Below are positions 7,752 through 15,669 of a stretch of 32,393 bases of DNA, in pieces (the first letter of the stretch is position 1; the number at the start of each line of letters is the position of its first letter). The notes under the pieces were generated by a model. The model searched no databases. It was not told the DNA's origin and saw only the letters and a program-made list of their open reading frames with translations. A program made the position numbers and the translations under genes. Origin of the DNA: an uncultured Prevotellaceae bacterium (GTDB lineage: Bacteria > Bacteroidota > Bacteroidia > Bacteroidales > Bacteroidaceae); assembly GCA_946407895.1 (NCBI GenBank), contig CAMJQA010000041.1, positions 1 to 32,393 of the forward strand. The letters run 5' to 3'.

Positions 7752-10157
7752 CTAGTTTTCAATGATGAATATCCTAAAGTCCTTGACGCCACCTGGTGCT
7801 CCCTGCTCTGCCCGAGGGAGATACTCCAGGGCGGTAAGCGTCTGCTCGCTGCCAAGGTCGATCACCAGCAGATGAGGAGCGGGAAGGCCCTTTTCCGTCT
7901 GCCAATAAGTTGACTCCTGGAGGTCGAACACCTTATCGCCAGTATGATTGCCGTTGGCGTCTTCAGAGTCTGCATACTTCGTTGTCCATGCCTCGCGGCT
8001 GATGCGTTTGTCGGCAACACCCTTAAGATATAGCTCTGCAATAGCTACGCAGTCGCCTTCCTTCTGGGTTGAGAGACACTCGATGGCCAGGTAGCGTCCC
8101 TTGGCAGGAGCATTGAACTTGACGGTCTGCCATCCGTTGCCGCTCTTGAAGCTGCCTGTTGCTGAAGGTGTAGCACTGTTGAGGTCGGGTTTGTCGCCAA
8201 TGTTGTTGTGCTTGTTGCTCTTCTCGAGCTGAAGTTTGTTCAGTTCGGGTTCAGCCTGTCCCCACGCTACAGTTTCTTTAGGCCCTACCACATCAAGGAC
8301 GATGACTTCATTCTTGCCCTTCCTGAGCCAGCAGCCCGGCACATAGAGCGTCTGCTGCGGACCGATGCTCCAGATGCGGCCCATTGCATGACCGTTCACC
8401 CAGACCTGACCTTTGCCCCAGGTCTCGAAGTTAAGGAATGTGTCGCCCACCTTCTTCAGGTTGAAGTAGCCGCGGTAGTAACCGGGTTTTGTGGTGAGGT
8501 CCTGGCCGTCGGCAGCCATTTGCGAAGGCTTACCCAGTCGCATGCTGTTGTCGTTCTTGCCCCAGTCTTCATTATTAACGAAGGCATCTACGGCCTTTTC
8601 ATAGCTGTCGGGCAATGCAAACATGCTCCAGTCTTGCGGTTTCCATGCGGTTTCGGTATTGTTGACGGTAGAGGTAATGGCCACGTCGCCAATGATTCCC
8701 TTGAAATCCTTAATGGCACGTCCGAAGTTGATACGTCCCATTCCCTCTACCAGGATTTGCAGTTCGTCGCCCTTCTTCACAGATGGCAGGGTGATGCTCT
8801 TTTCATTTTTCACACGGTCCGTCTTGCCGATATACTTGCCATTGATGAAGAATTGAGCGAAGTCGTGGATGTCGGCCGTCAGCACGCTTTGGCCGGCAAT
8901 CTCGGGCAAAGTGGTGGCATAATACATCGAACCCCATCCCATGCCCATTTCCTCAAAAGTCATGACGGGGCTTCCTGTCCTGACGGGCGCGTCAAGTTTC
9001 GGATCTGTGCCGTTGAAGATGGACGAGAACTCCGTCAGTTCGAACTTGGGCACGGTGATGATGGGCATGGGAGGCTCGGGCACGTCGGGCATTTCCTTGC
9101 CGTCGTTGTACTTCTCCATCATCTTGCGCAGTTCCCAGAACTTGGGTGTTGCAAGGCCCCATTCGTTGATGGGTGCGTCGTAATCGTATGATGTAACGTC
9201 GGGCGCAAAGCCAGGACTGTTTGCACCCGCCCAGTGGCCGAAGCTGGTTCCCCCGTGGGTCATGTACAGCGAGAAGCTTATGCCCTTCGAGAGCATTTCA
9301 TCCATGCCGTCCACCATGTCCTTTGCAGGCCGTGTCTCGTGCTGAGCGCCCCATTTGTCGAACCAACCGCTCCAGAACTCCGAGCACATCTTCGGCGCAT
9401 TAGGGCGCAGTTCGCCCAGGCGGAGGAACTGCTGGTCGATGTTGGCGCCCGTGCCGAAGTTCATTGTCCAGGTGAGGTCGTCGAGTCCATTCTTCTCGAA
9501 GTTCGATGCCCAGTCGCATTGGAACAGGGTCATATCATCACCATAGATGCTCTTCAGGCAGTCGCGGATTTCGGATACGTAGGGTTTGTCCTCTCCATAG
9601 GAGCCGTATTCGTTTTCTACCTGTATCATGATGATGGGGCCGCCGTTCTGTACGGTGAGCGGCGCCAACTGCTCGCCAACCTTCTGCTCGAAGATTTTCA
9701 CGCGTTGCATGAAATACGGGTCTTGTTCGCGCAGACGGATGTCTTTCTTCTTGAGCAACCACCAGGGCAGGCCGCCCATTTCCCATTCGGCGCAGACGTA
9801 CGGACCGGGTCGTACGATGACGTACATGCCGTTCTTCTGGGCGATACGGCAAAAGGCGGCCACGTCGTTGTTCTCCGTAAAGTTGAACTGGCCCTCCTGC
9901 TGCTCGTGGATGTTCCAGAAGATGTAGATGCATACTGCGTTCATGCCCAATGCCTTGCACATTTGTATGCGGTGTTCCCAGTAGGGGCGCGGTATGCGGG
10001 GGTAGTGTACCTCGGCAGCCTTGACCACAAAGGGCTTGCCGTCGAGCAGGAAGGTCTTATCGCCCACGGCGAAGGTATGCGGTTCCCTTGTCTGACAAGA
10101 GCAAAGAAATGATAACATCAAGACTACAACTGCCAAGTTTATTGCTTTCATTTTCAT
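7752..10157 (-). CDS. GH35 beta-galactosidase, lipoprotein
   Basis: This enzyme hydrolyses terminal beta-galactosides, here probably side chains of plant polysaccharides. The 801-residue product has a lipoprotein signal with lipobox LCSC and lipidated cysteine about C21, so it is likely anchored to the outer membrane. The GH35 barrel shows HYPRIPRPYWEHRI, IFWNIHE and RPGPYVCAEW. GGPIIMIQVENEYG carries the acid/base E183, and CSEFWSGWFDKWG carries nucleophile E260. Beta-rich domains follow, including a jelly roll with GYYRGYFNLKKVGDTFLNF and GKGQVWVNGHAMGR. The C-terminal module (about 670-801) resembles F5/8-type C (discoidin) domains. It starts 34 bp after the GH105 gene ends, so the two are probably one transcript. 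Confidence 0.95.
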   Translation of the reverse strand: MKMKAINLAVVVLMLSFLCSCQTREPHTFAVGDKTFLLDGKPFVVKAAEVHYPRIPRPYWEHRIQMCKALGMNAVCIYIFWNIHEQQEGQFNFTENNDVAAFCRIAQKNGMYVIVRPGPYVCAEWEMGGLPWWLLKKKDIRLREQDPYFMQRVKIFEQKVGEQLAPLTVQNGGPIIMIQVENEYGSYGEDKPYVSEIRDCLKSIYGDDMTLFQCDWASNFEKNGLDDLTWTMNFGTGANIDQQFLRLGELRPNAPKMCSEFWSGWFDKWGAQHETRPAKDMVDGMDEMLSKGISFSLYMTHGGTSFGHWAGANSPGFAPDVTSYDYDAPINEWGLATPKFWELRKMMEKYNDGKEMPDVPEPPMPIITVPKFELTEFSSIFNGTDPKLDAPVRTGSPVMTFEEMGMGWGSMYYATTLPEIAGQSVLTADIHDFAQFFINGKYIGKTDRVKNEKSITLPSVKKGDELQILVEGMGRINFGRAIKDFKGIIGDVAITSTVNNTETAWKPQDWSMFALPDSYEKAVDAFVNNEDWGKNDNSMRLGKPSQMAADGQDLTTKPGYYRGYFNLKKVGDTFLNFETWGKGQVWVNGHAMGRIWSIGPQQTLYVPGCWLRKGKNEVIVLDVVGPKETVAWGQAEPELNKLQLEKSNKHNNIGDKPDLNSATPSATGSFKSGNGWQTVKFNAPAKGRYLAIECLSTQKEGDCVAIAELYLKGVADKRISREAWTTKYADSEDANGNHTGDKVFDLQESTYWQTEKGLPAPHLLVIDLGSEQTLTALEYLPRAEQGAPGGVKDFRIFIIEN

Positions 10158-10191
10158 AATATGTGGAATTGATTTGTGTTTCGTTTAAGGG

Positions 10192-11316
10192 TCATTTGCC
10201 GTCCAGGTAGCGGGCATATTCGCAGGCGGCCAGCAGGAAGGCTCCAACGCCGAAGTTCGCCTGGCTGTCGGCATCGACGGTCTGACCGGGAATGGCGCGC
10301 TCGCCTATGGGCTGCACGTAGCCGACCCTGCCGTCGGGCTGCAGGGCCACGGTGGTCAGATAGTTCCATGCCCTGCTGATGACGGGAGCAAACTTATGCT
10401 TGCTGAGGCAACCGTTGTTGACGCCCCAAAGCAGGCCGTAGCAGAAGAAGGCCGTTCCCGACGTCTCGGGGCCCGGGGCATGGAGGGGATCCATCATTGA
10501 GCGCGTCCAGTAGCCATCGGGCTGCTGCAGGGATGCGACGGCCCGGGCCAGGCGCCTGTATTTCTTCAGGAAGAACCGGCGCCGGGGATAGTTCCTGGGC
10601 ATATCCTGCAGCACTTTGGCAAGGCCGGCCAGGACCCAGCCGTCGCCGCGGGCCCAGAAGTCCTTCATCCCATTGGCGGTTTTATGCATCGGATAGACGT
10701 ACTTGCCGTCGCGAAAGTAGAGGCCCGTCTCGCTGTCGAGCATAATGCTGTCGCTGTAGAGCAGGTTCTCATAGAGCTTGTCGAGGTACTTCACCTCGCC
10801 CGTCAGCCTGTACATCTTGGTCATCACGGGCATTACCATGTAGAGTGCATCGGCCCACCACCAGAAGTCGTGAGCCTGGGCGTCGGCCTCGTAGGACATC
10901 ACCTCGGTGGCCCGTGCCACGCGCCGCGGGTCGGGCTGCAGGTGGTAGAGGTCGATGTACGTCTGGAAGCAAATCTGCCAGTCGCCGAAGAGCACGTAGT
11001 CCTGACCCTCGCCATAGTTCCTGTACTTCCACCGCGACGGGTCGGCCTCCCTGGCGCCCTGCCACTGGTTGTGCTCGGCCCAGCGGATGCTGTAGTCCAG
11101 CATGCCCTGGTCGTGCAGCAGCTTCCACACCTCCATGTTTCCGGTATGATAGGCGGCATTGTCCCAGAAGGCTCGCACCTCGGCCGGGTTGTTTGCCTGC
11201 CAGTAGGTGTTCACCCGCCTGACTACCTCTTTCACCTCGTCGGCCGTCCATTGCCGGGCCTGGGTGCAGAGGCTACTGATGAGCATAATGAATAAAGCAA
11301 TTTTCTTCATCTTCAT
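10192..11316 (-). CDS. GH105 unsaturated rhamnogalacturonyl hydrolase, secreted
   Basis: GH105 enzymes remove the unsaturated galacturonic acid left at the end of oligosaccharides after pectin lyase action. The 374-residue protein starts at MKMKKIALFIM, giving a clear signal peptide (about 1-20). A longer reading of 397 residues exists, but its extra 23 residues run into the preceding gene and lack signal character. Family motifs are HDFWWWADALYM, whose Asp matches the catalytic region of the GH88/GH105 alpha/alpha barrel, then KDFWARGDGW, ETSGTAFFCYGLLWG and FGVGAFLLAACEY near the end. It follows the 81-aa gene by 10 bp and precedes the GH35 gene by 34 bp. The GH105/GH35 pairing fits degradation of galactan-decorated rhamnogalacturonan; this is inference. 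Confidence 0.93.
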   Translation of the reverse strand: MKMKKIALFIMLISSLCTQARQWTADEVKEVVRRVNTYWQANNPAEVRAFWDNAAYHTGNMEVWKLLHDQGMLDYSIRWAEHNQWQGAREADPSRWKYRNYGEGQDYVLFGDWQICFQTYIDLYHLQPDPRRVARATEVMSYEADAQAHDFWWWADALYMVMPVMTKMYRLTGEVKYLDKLYENLLYSDSIMLDSETGLYFRDGKYVYPMHKTANGMKDFWARGDGWVLAGLAKVLQDMPRNYPRRRFFLKKYRRLARAVASLQQPDGYWTRSMMDPLHAPGPETSGTAFFCYGLLWGVNNGCLSKHKFAPVISRAWNYLTTVALQPDGRVGYVQPIGERAIPGQTVDADSQANFGVGAFLLAACEYARYLDGK

Positions 11317-11326
11317 GTGCAAGTTG

Positions 11327-11572
11327 TTATAGCATCGCCTCCAGTTGTTCAACGGCCCGGGCAAGGTCGTCGCCGAAACGGGCATGGTCCCTGAGGTAGT
11401 CGGGGCGGCCGGCCGAGAGGAGGGCGTAGAGTTCGGGGCTCATGGCGTCGGCGAAGCTGGCGACGGCCAACTCTATGTCGTCTCGTTGCCAAGAGAGGCG
11501 CGAATGGATGTAGACATTCCGCTTCTGGTGCAATAGGGCGTAGGCCGTCTCTATGCTGTCGAGGCTGATCAT
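11327..11572 (-). CDS. Conserved-looking 81-aa protein of unknown function
   Basis: I do not recognise a family. The start is taken at MISLDSIETAYALL because it overlaps the stop of the upstream DUF4250 gene by 4 bp (ATGA). This gives an 81-residue acidic, helical, soluble protein with no signal peptide or membrane segment. It contains the motif HSRLSWQRDDIELAV and ends DDLARAVEQLEAML, which reads like a small four-helix or protein-interaction fold. The tight overlap argues that it is a real gene and co-translated with its neighbour. The next gene begins 10 bp later. Confidence 0.75.
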   Translation of the reverse strand: MISLDSIETAYALLHQKRNVYIHSRLSWQRDDIELAVASFADAMSPELYALLSAGRPDYLRDHARFGDDLARAVEQLEAML

Positions 11573-11769
11573 TCGTCGTAACCCTGGGGGCGGAACTGCA
11601 TCTGTTCGGGGCTCCATACGAAGCCGTTCTGGAGCAGGTAGTGCTCAACCTGGTGCGCCTCGCGGCCGAATGCCGTGCAGAGCGAGTCGAGGCTGTCGAA
11701 CTCCCCGTCGCGCAGGAGCATGTTGATGCTCGAAACGAGGATGGCCGGGTCTTGTGGCAGATATTCCAT
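11569..11769 (-). CDS. DUF4250 domain protein
   Basis: The 66-residue protein matches the DUF4250 pattern as I recall it: LPQDPAILVSSINMLLRDGE, then FDSLDSLCTAFG, and a C-terminal GFVWSPEQMQF. The domain is small, helical and cytosolic, of unknown function. The FDSLDSLCTAFG segment resembles a helix-turn-helix-like element, but DNA binding is not shown. It lies 15 bp downstream of the beta-carbonic anhydrase gene, and its stop overlaps the 81-aa gene start by 4 bp. Confidence 0.85.
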   Translation of the reverse strand: MEYLPQDPAILVSSINMLLRDGEFDSLDSLCTAFGREAHQVEHYLLQNGFVWSPEQMQFRPQGYDE

Positions 11770-11784
11770 GTGCTGATATAGGTT

Positions 11785-12327
11785 TTATTCGATTTCCTCG
11801 AGCCGTCCGGTCTCGGAGTCTATGATGAATCCGCGTATGCTGACGTCCTTGGGTACGAGGGGATGCGTGCGGACGGTCTCCACGGTTCGGCGTACGGACT
11901 CGGGCGTGTCGCGGAAGCCTTCGAGCCAGTGGTGCAGGTCGATGCCGCAGAGCTGGATGGTGCTGAGCGTCTCTTCCTTCACGCCGCGCGCCAACATCTG
12001 GTGGCGGAAGTGGTCGAAACTCATGTGGCAGGCGCCGCAGTGGGAGTGGGCCACGACCATTATCTCCTCCACGCCCAGCTCGTAGATGGCAACGATGAGG
12101 CTCCTCATGGCGGAGTCGAAGGGCGATATGACCAGTCCGCCCGCATTCTTGATGATCTTGGCGTCGCCGTTGCGGAGGCCCAGCGCGGCCGGCAGCAGTT
12201 CGGTCAGGCGCGTATCCATGCACGACAGAACGGCGAGCTTCTTGTCGGGGTATTTACTGGTAAGATACTTCTCGTAGCCTTTCGATTCCACGAAGGCCGA
12301 ATTGTAGGCGATAATCTGGTCTATCAT
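11785..12327 (-). CDS. Beta-class carbonic anhydrase
   Basis: This enzyme interconverts CO2 and bicarbonate, supplying bicarbonate to carboxylases. The 180-residue cytosolic protein shows the class signature CMDTR with zinc ligand C36 and the D38-R40 dyad, and HSHCGAC with ligands H94 and C97. The NAGG motif at 61-64 lies between. Its compact length and the C-terminal SIRGFIIDSETGRLEEIE are typical of the clade D-like small beta-CAs. It is the first gene of a five-gene minus-strand run ending in GH35. A capnophilic rumen or gut anaerobe fixing CO2 through PEP carboxykinase would need such an enzyme. Confidence 0.93.
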   Translation of the reverse strand: MIDQIIAYNSAFVESKGYEKYLTSKYPDKKLAVLSCMDTRLTELLPAALGLRNGDAKIIKNAGGLVISPFDSAMRSLIVAIYELGVEEIMVVAHSHCGACHMSFDHFRHQMLARGVKEETLSTIQLCGIDLHHWLEGFRDTPESVRRTVETVRTHPLVPKDVSIRGFIIDSETGRLEEIE

Positions 12328-12352
12328 GTGCTGTCATGTTGAAACTTGGCTA

Positions 12353-12360
12353 CAAATATA
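12353..12360 (-). promoter_or_regulatory. Promoter -7 box for the carbonic anhydrase cluster
   Basis: TATATTTG on the minus strand matches TAnnTTTG, 26 bp upstream of the carbonic anhydrase ATG. T-rich sequence lies upstream, but the -33 spacing is not clear. Confidence 0.5.
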
Positions 12361-12435
12361 CTCATTTTCTGCAAAAAAAACGGCAAAAAGGGCATATATT
12401 CATCGGCAACCAACAGGTTTTTGACTAAAAATGAT

Positions 12436-12443
12436 TATTTTTG
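12436..12443 (+). promoter_or_regulatory. Promoter -7 box for lemA
   Basis: TATTTTTG matches TAnnTTTG and is divergent from the carbonic anhydrase promoter 76 bp away. It implies a lemA leader of about 140 nt that would contain the phased repeats at 12482-12560. Confidence 0.45.
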
Positions 12444-12481
12444 CGGTCGGTATCAGGCAATTTGAACGCCGGGAATCATAA

Positions 12482-12560
12482 AAACGGCCGCAACCAACGG
12501 ACAAAGCGGCCATAACCATTTCACGAACCGACAAAGCCGGATTCACGAACTGACAAAACG
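12482..12560. repeat. Phased repeat array in the lemA leader, 22-bp steps
   Basis: GGCC cores occur at 12486 and 12508 (22 bp apart). Then TTCACGAAC(C/T)GACAAA occurs at 12520 and 12542 (22 bp apart), each followed by a short core (GCCGG, ACGAT). ACAAAG or ACAAAA precedes three of the cores. The region lies between the divergent carbonic anhydrase and lemA genes. Confidence 0.7.
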
Positions 12561-12593
12561 ATATTAAATAACCTATAAAACAAATTAAGAATT

Positions 12594-13151
12594 ATGACAG
12601 CAATTATCCTTATCGTCGTGGCGGTCATTGTAATCGCCTATTTCGTAATGACCCAGCGCTCGCTGGTAAGCCTTGACGAACTGTGCAAGAACGCCCTCAG
12701 CCAGATTGAGGTGCAACTGAACTCCCGATGGGATGCCGTGCTGGCCTTGGCCAAGATGGCTGCCCAGTACTCCAAGCACGAGTCGGAAACGCTCGTGAAG
12801 GTTATCGAACAGCGCCGCGGTGCAAACATCAACTCGCCCGCAGACTACAGCGAGCAGCAAGGCGCCCTGCAGCAGGTGATGGGGCGCCTGATTGCCATCG
12901 GCGAGGCATACCCCGAGCTGAAGGCCGCCGACCTTTTCAAGGAGACGCAGGAGGGTGTGAAGGATTACGAGGAGAAAGTCCGCATAGCGCGCATGATCTA
13001 CAACGACACGGCCACCAAGATGAACCGCATGGTGCGCCAGTGGCCATCGAGCATAGTGGCATCGATGCTGCACTTCGACATGAAGGAATACCTTAAGGTT
13101 GACGAGGAGCAGAAGAAGAGCTACCCAAACCTGGACGAGGCGTTCAAGTAG
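12594..13151 (+). CDS. lemA: LemA family protein
   Basis: LemA proteins are small membrane-anchored coiled-coil proteins of unclear function, found widely in bacteria. The 185-residue product has one N-terminal membrane segment (about 3-19, uncleaved, N-out), followed by a helical cytosolic or periplasmic body. Family signatures include LVSLDELCKNALSQIEVQLNSRWD and the NSPADYSEQQGAL region. Near the end, KVRIARMIYNDTATKMNR matches the conserved ArxxYNd stretch. The preceding AATTAAGAATT is weakly purine-rich. It is followed 110 bp later by a DUF2207 gene, the pairing seen in many genomes where LemA accompanies a DUF2207 or TPM-domain membrane protein. Confidence 0.94.
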   Translation: MTAIILIVVAVIVIAYFVMTQRSLVSLDELCKNALSQIEVQLNSRWDAVLALAKMAAQYSKHESETLVKVIEQRRGANINSPADYSEQQGALQQVMGRLIAIGEAYPELKAADLFKETQEGVKDYEEKVRIARMIYNDTATKMNRMVRQWPSSIVASMLHFDMKEYLKVDEEQKKSYPNLDEAFK

Positions 13152-13167
13152 AAACCTGACGACCGTA

Positions 13168-13195
13168 AGTACCATTTAGCCAAGTACCGAGTACC
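13168..13195 (+). repeat. AGTACC repeats between lemA and the DUF2207 gene
   Basis: AGTACC occurs three times, at 13168, 13183 and 13190, within the 110-bp gap. Similar short repeats with a different unit lie at other gene junctions in this window. Confidence 0.55.
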
Positions 13196-13261
13196 GTTTC
13201 TTGGGCAAGAGAAGCGCAAAACAACAAGTAAATTGTATATAGTCTAATTGTAAAAGATAAG

Positions 13262-14878
13262 ATGAGAAGCCGCATACTCACAGCCGTGGGCCTGATGATT
13301 TCGGCCCTGGCCATGGCCCGTCCGCAGCTGCACGACCTCGACATACGCGTGGTGCTGGGCAGCGGCGGCGACGCCCGCATCACCGAGACGCGACGCATGG
13401 CAATCGACTCGGAGGGCACCGAGTGCTACATCGTAGTGGGCAACCTCAATGGCAGCACCGTTAGCGGCCTGCAGGTGACCGACGAGGCAGGAACCGCCTA
13501 CGAGAACGTGGGCGAATGGGACGTGGGCCGCAGCCGCAGCGAGAAGGCAGGGCGGTGCGGCATGGTCACGAAGCGCGACGGATACGAACTCTGCTGGGGA
13601 CTGGGCCAGAGCGGAGAGCGCACATACACCACCAGCTACACCGTGAGCGGAATGGTCCGCGCCTACGAGGATGCCGACGGCTTCAACTGGATGTTCGTGG
13701 CCCCGGGCATCAGCCCCCTGCCCCGCCACGTCCGACTCACCATCGTGCCGGCCGACAGCACGCAGTTCAATGAGGAGAACACCGCCATCTGGGGCTTCCG
13801 ATACCGCGGGCAGGTGCAGCTGCAGGACGGAGCCATCGTGGCCGAGACGGACGAGCCCTTCGCCGACGGCAGCGCCATGGTGGTGATGGCCAGGTTCCAG
13901 CAGGGACTCTTCGCCCCCTCGATGCAGGGCGAGGGCACGTTCGACGAGATCATGAACAGGGCCTTCGAGGGCAGCGACTATGAGGACGACGGCCTCAGCC
14001 CCGCCGGCATGGCAGTGCTGGTCATCTTCTTCTTCCTGATGCCCGTGCTCTGCTTCGTCATATACCTTATATATATGTGGCGCCAGCGGCGGCTGGTGAT
14101 GAAGGACCTCCAATGGTACCGCGATATTCCATACGGCGGGAACCTGCAGGCCGCCAACAACGCCCTGAACGCCTACAGCTACTTTAGCGCCGACTACAAC
14201 AACCTGCTGTCGGCCACGATATTGCGCCTCATCGAGATGGGCGCCATCGGCATCGAGCAGCGGCAGGACGGGCGGGGCCAGGCAAAGCCCCTCTTCGTCA
14301 TCAGGCAGCTGCATCAGCCCGAGGCCCAGCCCCGGCTGATGCGACTGGTGCACGAAATCTTCCAGAAGGCCGCCGGCGACGATACCGTACTGGAGCCCCG
14401 CGAGCTGCGCTCGTTCATGCAGCGCAGCTACAACCAGAGCCTGACCGACAGCTTCGTACAGGCCCTACACACGCGTACAAGCATCTACCAGTATGCCGAC
14501 GAGCGCGACGAGGTACGCCGCCTCTTCGGGCTCAGGAAGTATCTGAAGGACTTCTCCCTCGTCGACGAGCGCGGCGCCCAGGAGGTAGCCCTCTGGAAGG
14601 ACTACCTAGTATTTGCCACCCTCTTCGGCATAGCCGACCAGGTTCTGCGCGACATGAAGAAGATAAATCCGGCATACTTCAACATGGACCAAGTGGCCCG
14701 TCAGATGGCCGACGACGTCACCCTGCCCGTCATACGCTCAACGATGCACAAGAGTGCCAGCCGGGCCGCCATGAACAAGGCCGAGCGCGAGGCACGCCGC
14801 AGCGGCGGAGGCGGCAGCGCGTCGTGGGGAGGCGGCGGAGGCTTCTCGGGCGGCGGCGTCGGCGGCGGCGTCAGGTAA
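13262..14878 (+). CDS. DUF2207 membrane protein
   Basis: The 538-residue protein has a signal peptide (about 1-19), then the extracytoplasmic DUF2207 beta domain (about 20-240). This carries ARITETRRM, ECYIVVGNL, YELCWGLGQSGERTYTTSY and FNWMFVAPG. A strong membrane segment spans about 248-272 (AVLVIFFFLMPVLCFVIYLI). The cytoplasmic half contains the winged-helix-like region NLLSATILRLIEMGAIGIEQ and ends in a Gly-rich tail, as is usual for DUF2207. Function is not known; the family is thought to work with LemA. The end of the gene is very GC-rich with many GGC codons. Confidence 0.9.
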   Translation: MRSRILTAVGLMISALAMARPQLHDLDIRVVLGSGGDARITETRRMAIDSEGTECYIVVGNLNGSTVSGLQVTDEAGTAYENVGEWDVGRSRSEKAGRCGMVTKRDGYELCWGLGQSGERTYTTSYTVSGMVRAYEDADGFNWMFVAPGISPLPRHVRLTIVPADSTQFNEENTAIWGFRYRGQVQLQDGAIVAETDEPFADGSAMVVMARFQQGLFAPSMQGEGTFDEIMNRAFEGSDYEDDGLSPAGMAVLVIFFFLMPVLCFVIYLIYMWRQRRLVMKDLQWYRDIPYGGNLQAANNALNAYSYFSADYNNLLSATILRLIEMGAIGIEQRQDGRGQAKPLFVIRQLHQPEAQPRLMRLVHEIFQKAAGDDTVLEPRELRSFMQRSYNQSLTDSFVQALHTRTSIYQYADERDEVRRLFGLRKYLKDFSLVDERGAQEVALWKDYLVFATLFGIADQVLRDMKKINPAYFNMDQVARQMADDVTLPVIRSTMHKSASRAAMNKAEREARRSGGGGSASWGGGGGFSGGGVGGGVR

Positions 14879-14967
14879 TGGCGGCGGCGTAGCCCGCAGA
14901 AAATTCCTTACACAAAAGAGAACGATTGCAAGGGCGGAGAAAACACCCCCATACGGCCAATGTATCA

Positions 14968-15010
14968 ATCGGCCGCGGCTAACTCACCAATCGGCCGCGG
15001 CCGATTTTTT
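14968..15010 (+). terminator. Terminator for the lemA-DUF2207 transcript
   Basis: ATCGGCCGCGGCCGAT (14990-15005) is a perfect 16-nt palindrome followed by TTTTTT. An alternative stem uses AATCGGCC at 14968-14975 with GGCCGATT at 14999-15006. Either gives a GC-rich stem ahead of the T-run. Confidence 0.65.
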
Positions 15011-15110
15011 GGTTGGCCGTGGCCCACCTAAACATCGGCGTAGAAATGCCAAAACAGCGGCGCTGTTTCACCTAAACATCGGCGTAGAATTGACAAAACG
15101 GCGGCCCCGC
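14971..15110. repeat. Phased GC-core array between convergent genes, 22-bp period
   Basis: GGCCGCGGC-type cores are centred at about 14975, 14997 and 15019 (22-bp steps). CGGCG-type cores follow at about 15038, 15060, 15082 and 15104 (22-bp steps after one 19-bp step). A 21-bp unit beginning CACCTAAACATCGGCG is exactly repeated at 15025 and 15069, 44 bp apart. AAACAGCG/CGCTGTTT (15052-15068) is palindromic. It occupies most of the 314-bp gene-free stretch between the DUF2207 gene and nrdG. Confidence 0.8.
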
Positions 15111-15127
15111 CTTTTCTTCTGTATGCC

Positions 15128-15189
15128 GCGAGGGGGAAGGGCCTATAAAAGCAAGCGAGGAGGATGCCCCGTTGAGGCTCCCCCTCGCT
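15128..15189 (-). terminator. Terminator for nrdD-nrdG
   Basis: Just past the nrdG stop, TCCCCCTCGCT (15179-15189) can pair with AGCGAGGAGGA (15154-15164; one G-U pair), followed in the minus direction by TTGCTTTTAT. A second partner, GCGAGGGGGA at 15128-15137, is a perfect 10-bp complement of the same arm, so two alternative hairpins exist. Confidence 0.7.
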
Positions 15190-15192
15190 CAC

Positions 15193-15660
15193 TTACTTCT
15201 TCCAGAAACGATGCGTAATGTCCTGCATCTCGCCGTCGGGCTTGATGCGATAGAGGCGCTGGTTCGTGGTAGGCTTACTCAGCGGACCCAGGTGTCGGAT
15301 GTAGGGCCCGAGCTTGATGTAGTCGAAAGCCAGGCGATCGACGCCGCGGGGCAGGCGGATGCGGCCCGAGTACCAGGCCACGCGGTAGCCCCGGTGCCGG
15401 CTGTGGATGTAGCGCGCCAGGTCAACTACAGCCAGCGGGTCGGCATCTCCACCCATCAGGGCCAGGCAGGTGATGCTCGTGCCCAGTTCGCTGACGAAGC
15501 TGTCTATGGCAGCCGGTGTCAGGGGTTCGCCCGTGTCTTCCCACAGGTAGCGGCTATGGCAGCCGGGGCATCGGCACGGGCAGCCCGAGATGTTGATGGC
15601 AAGTGTGACCTCGTCGGGGATTTCCTGGAAGACCACACCCGTATTGACGTACTTCAGCAT
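15193..15660 (-). CDS. nrdG: Anaerobic ribonucleotide reductase-activating protein NrdG
   Basis: NrdG is the radical-SAM activase that installs the glycyl radical on NrdD. The 155-residue protein carries the CxxxCxxC cluster motif as C27, C31 and C34 in SGCPCRCPGCHS, and the SAM-binding GGD at ALMGGDADPL. C29, between the first two ligands, is extra and not one of the three. Length is usual for the short NrdG class. It starts 9 bp after nrdD ends, in the same direction, so the two are co-transcribed. Confidence 0.95.
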   Translation of the reverse strand: MLKYVNTGVVFQEIPDEVTLAINISGCPCRCPGCHSRYLWEDTGEPLTPAAIDSFVSELGTSITCLALMGGDADPLAVVDLARYIHSRHRGYRVAWYSGRIRLPRGVDRLAFDYIKLGPYIRHLGPLSKPTTNQRLYRIKPDGEMQDITHRFWKK

Positions 15661-15669
15661 GACGAGGGC

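Noticed and set aside
11317..11385. Longer N-terminus for the GH105 enzyme
   Set aside because: It would overlap the 81-aa gene and hide the clear signal peptide beginning at MKMKKIALF.
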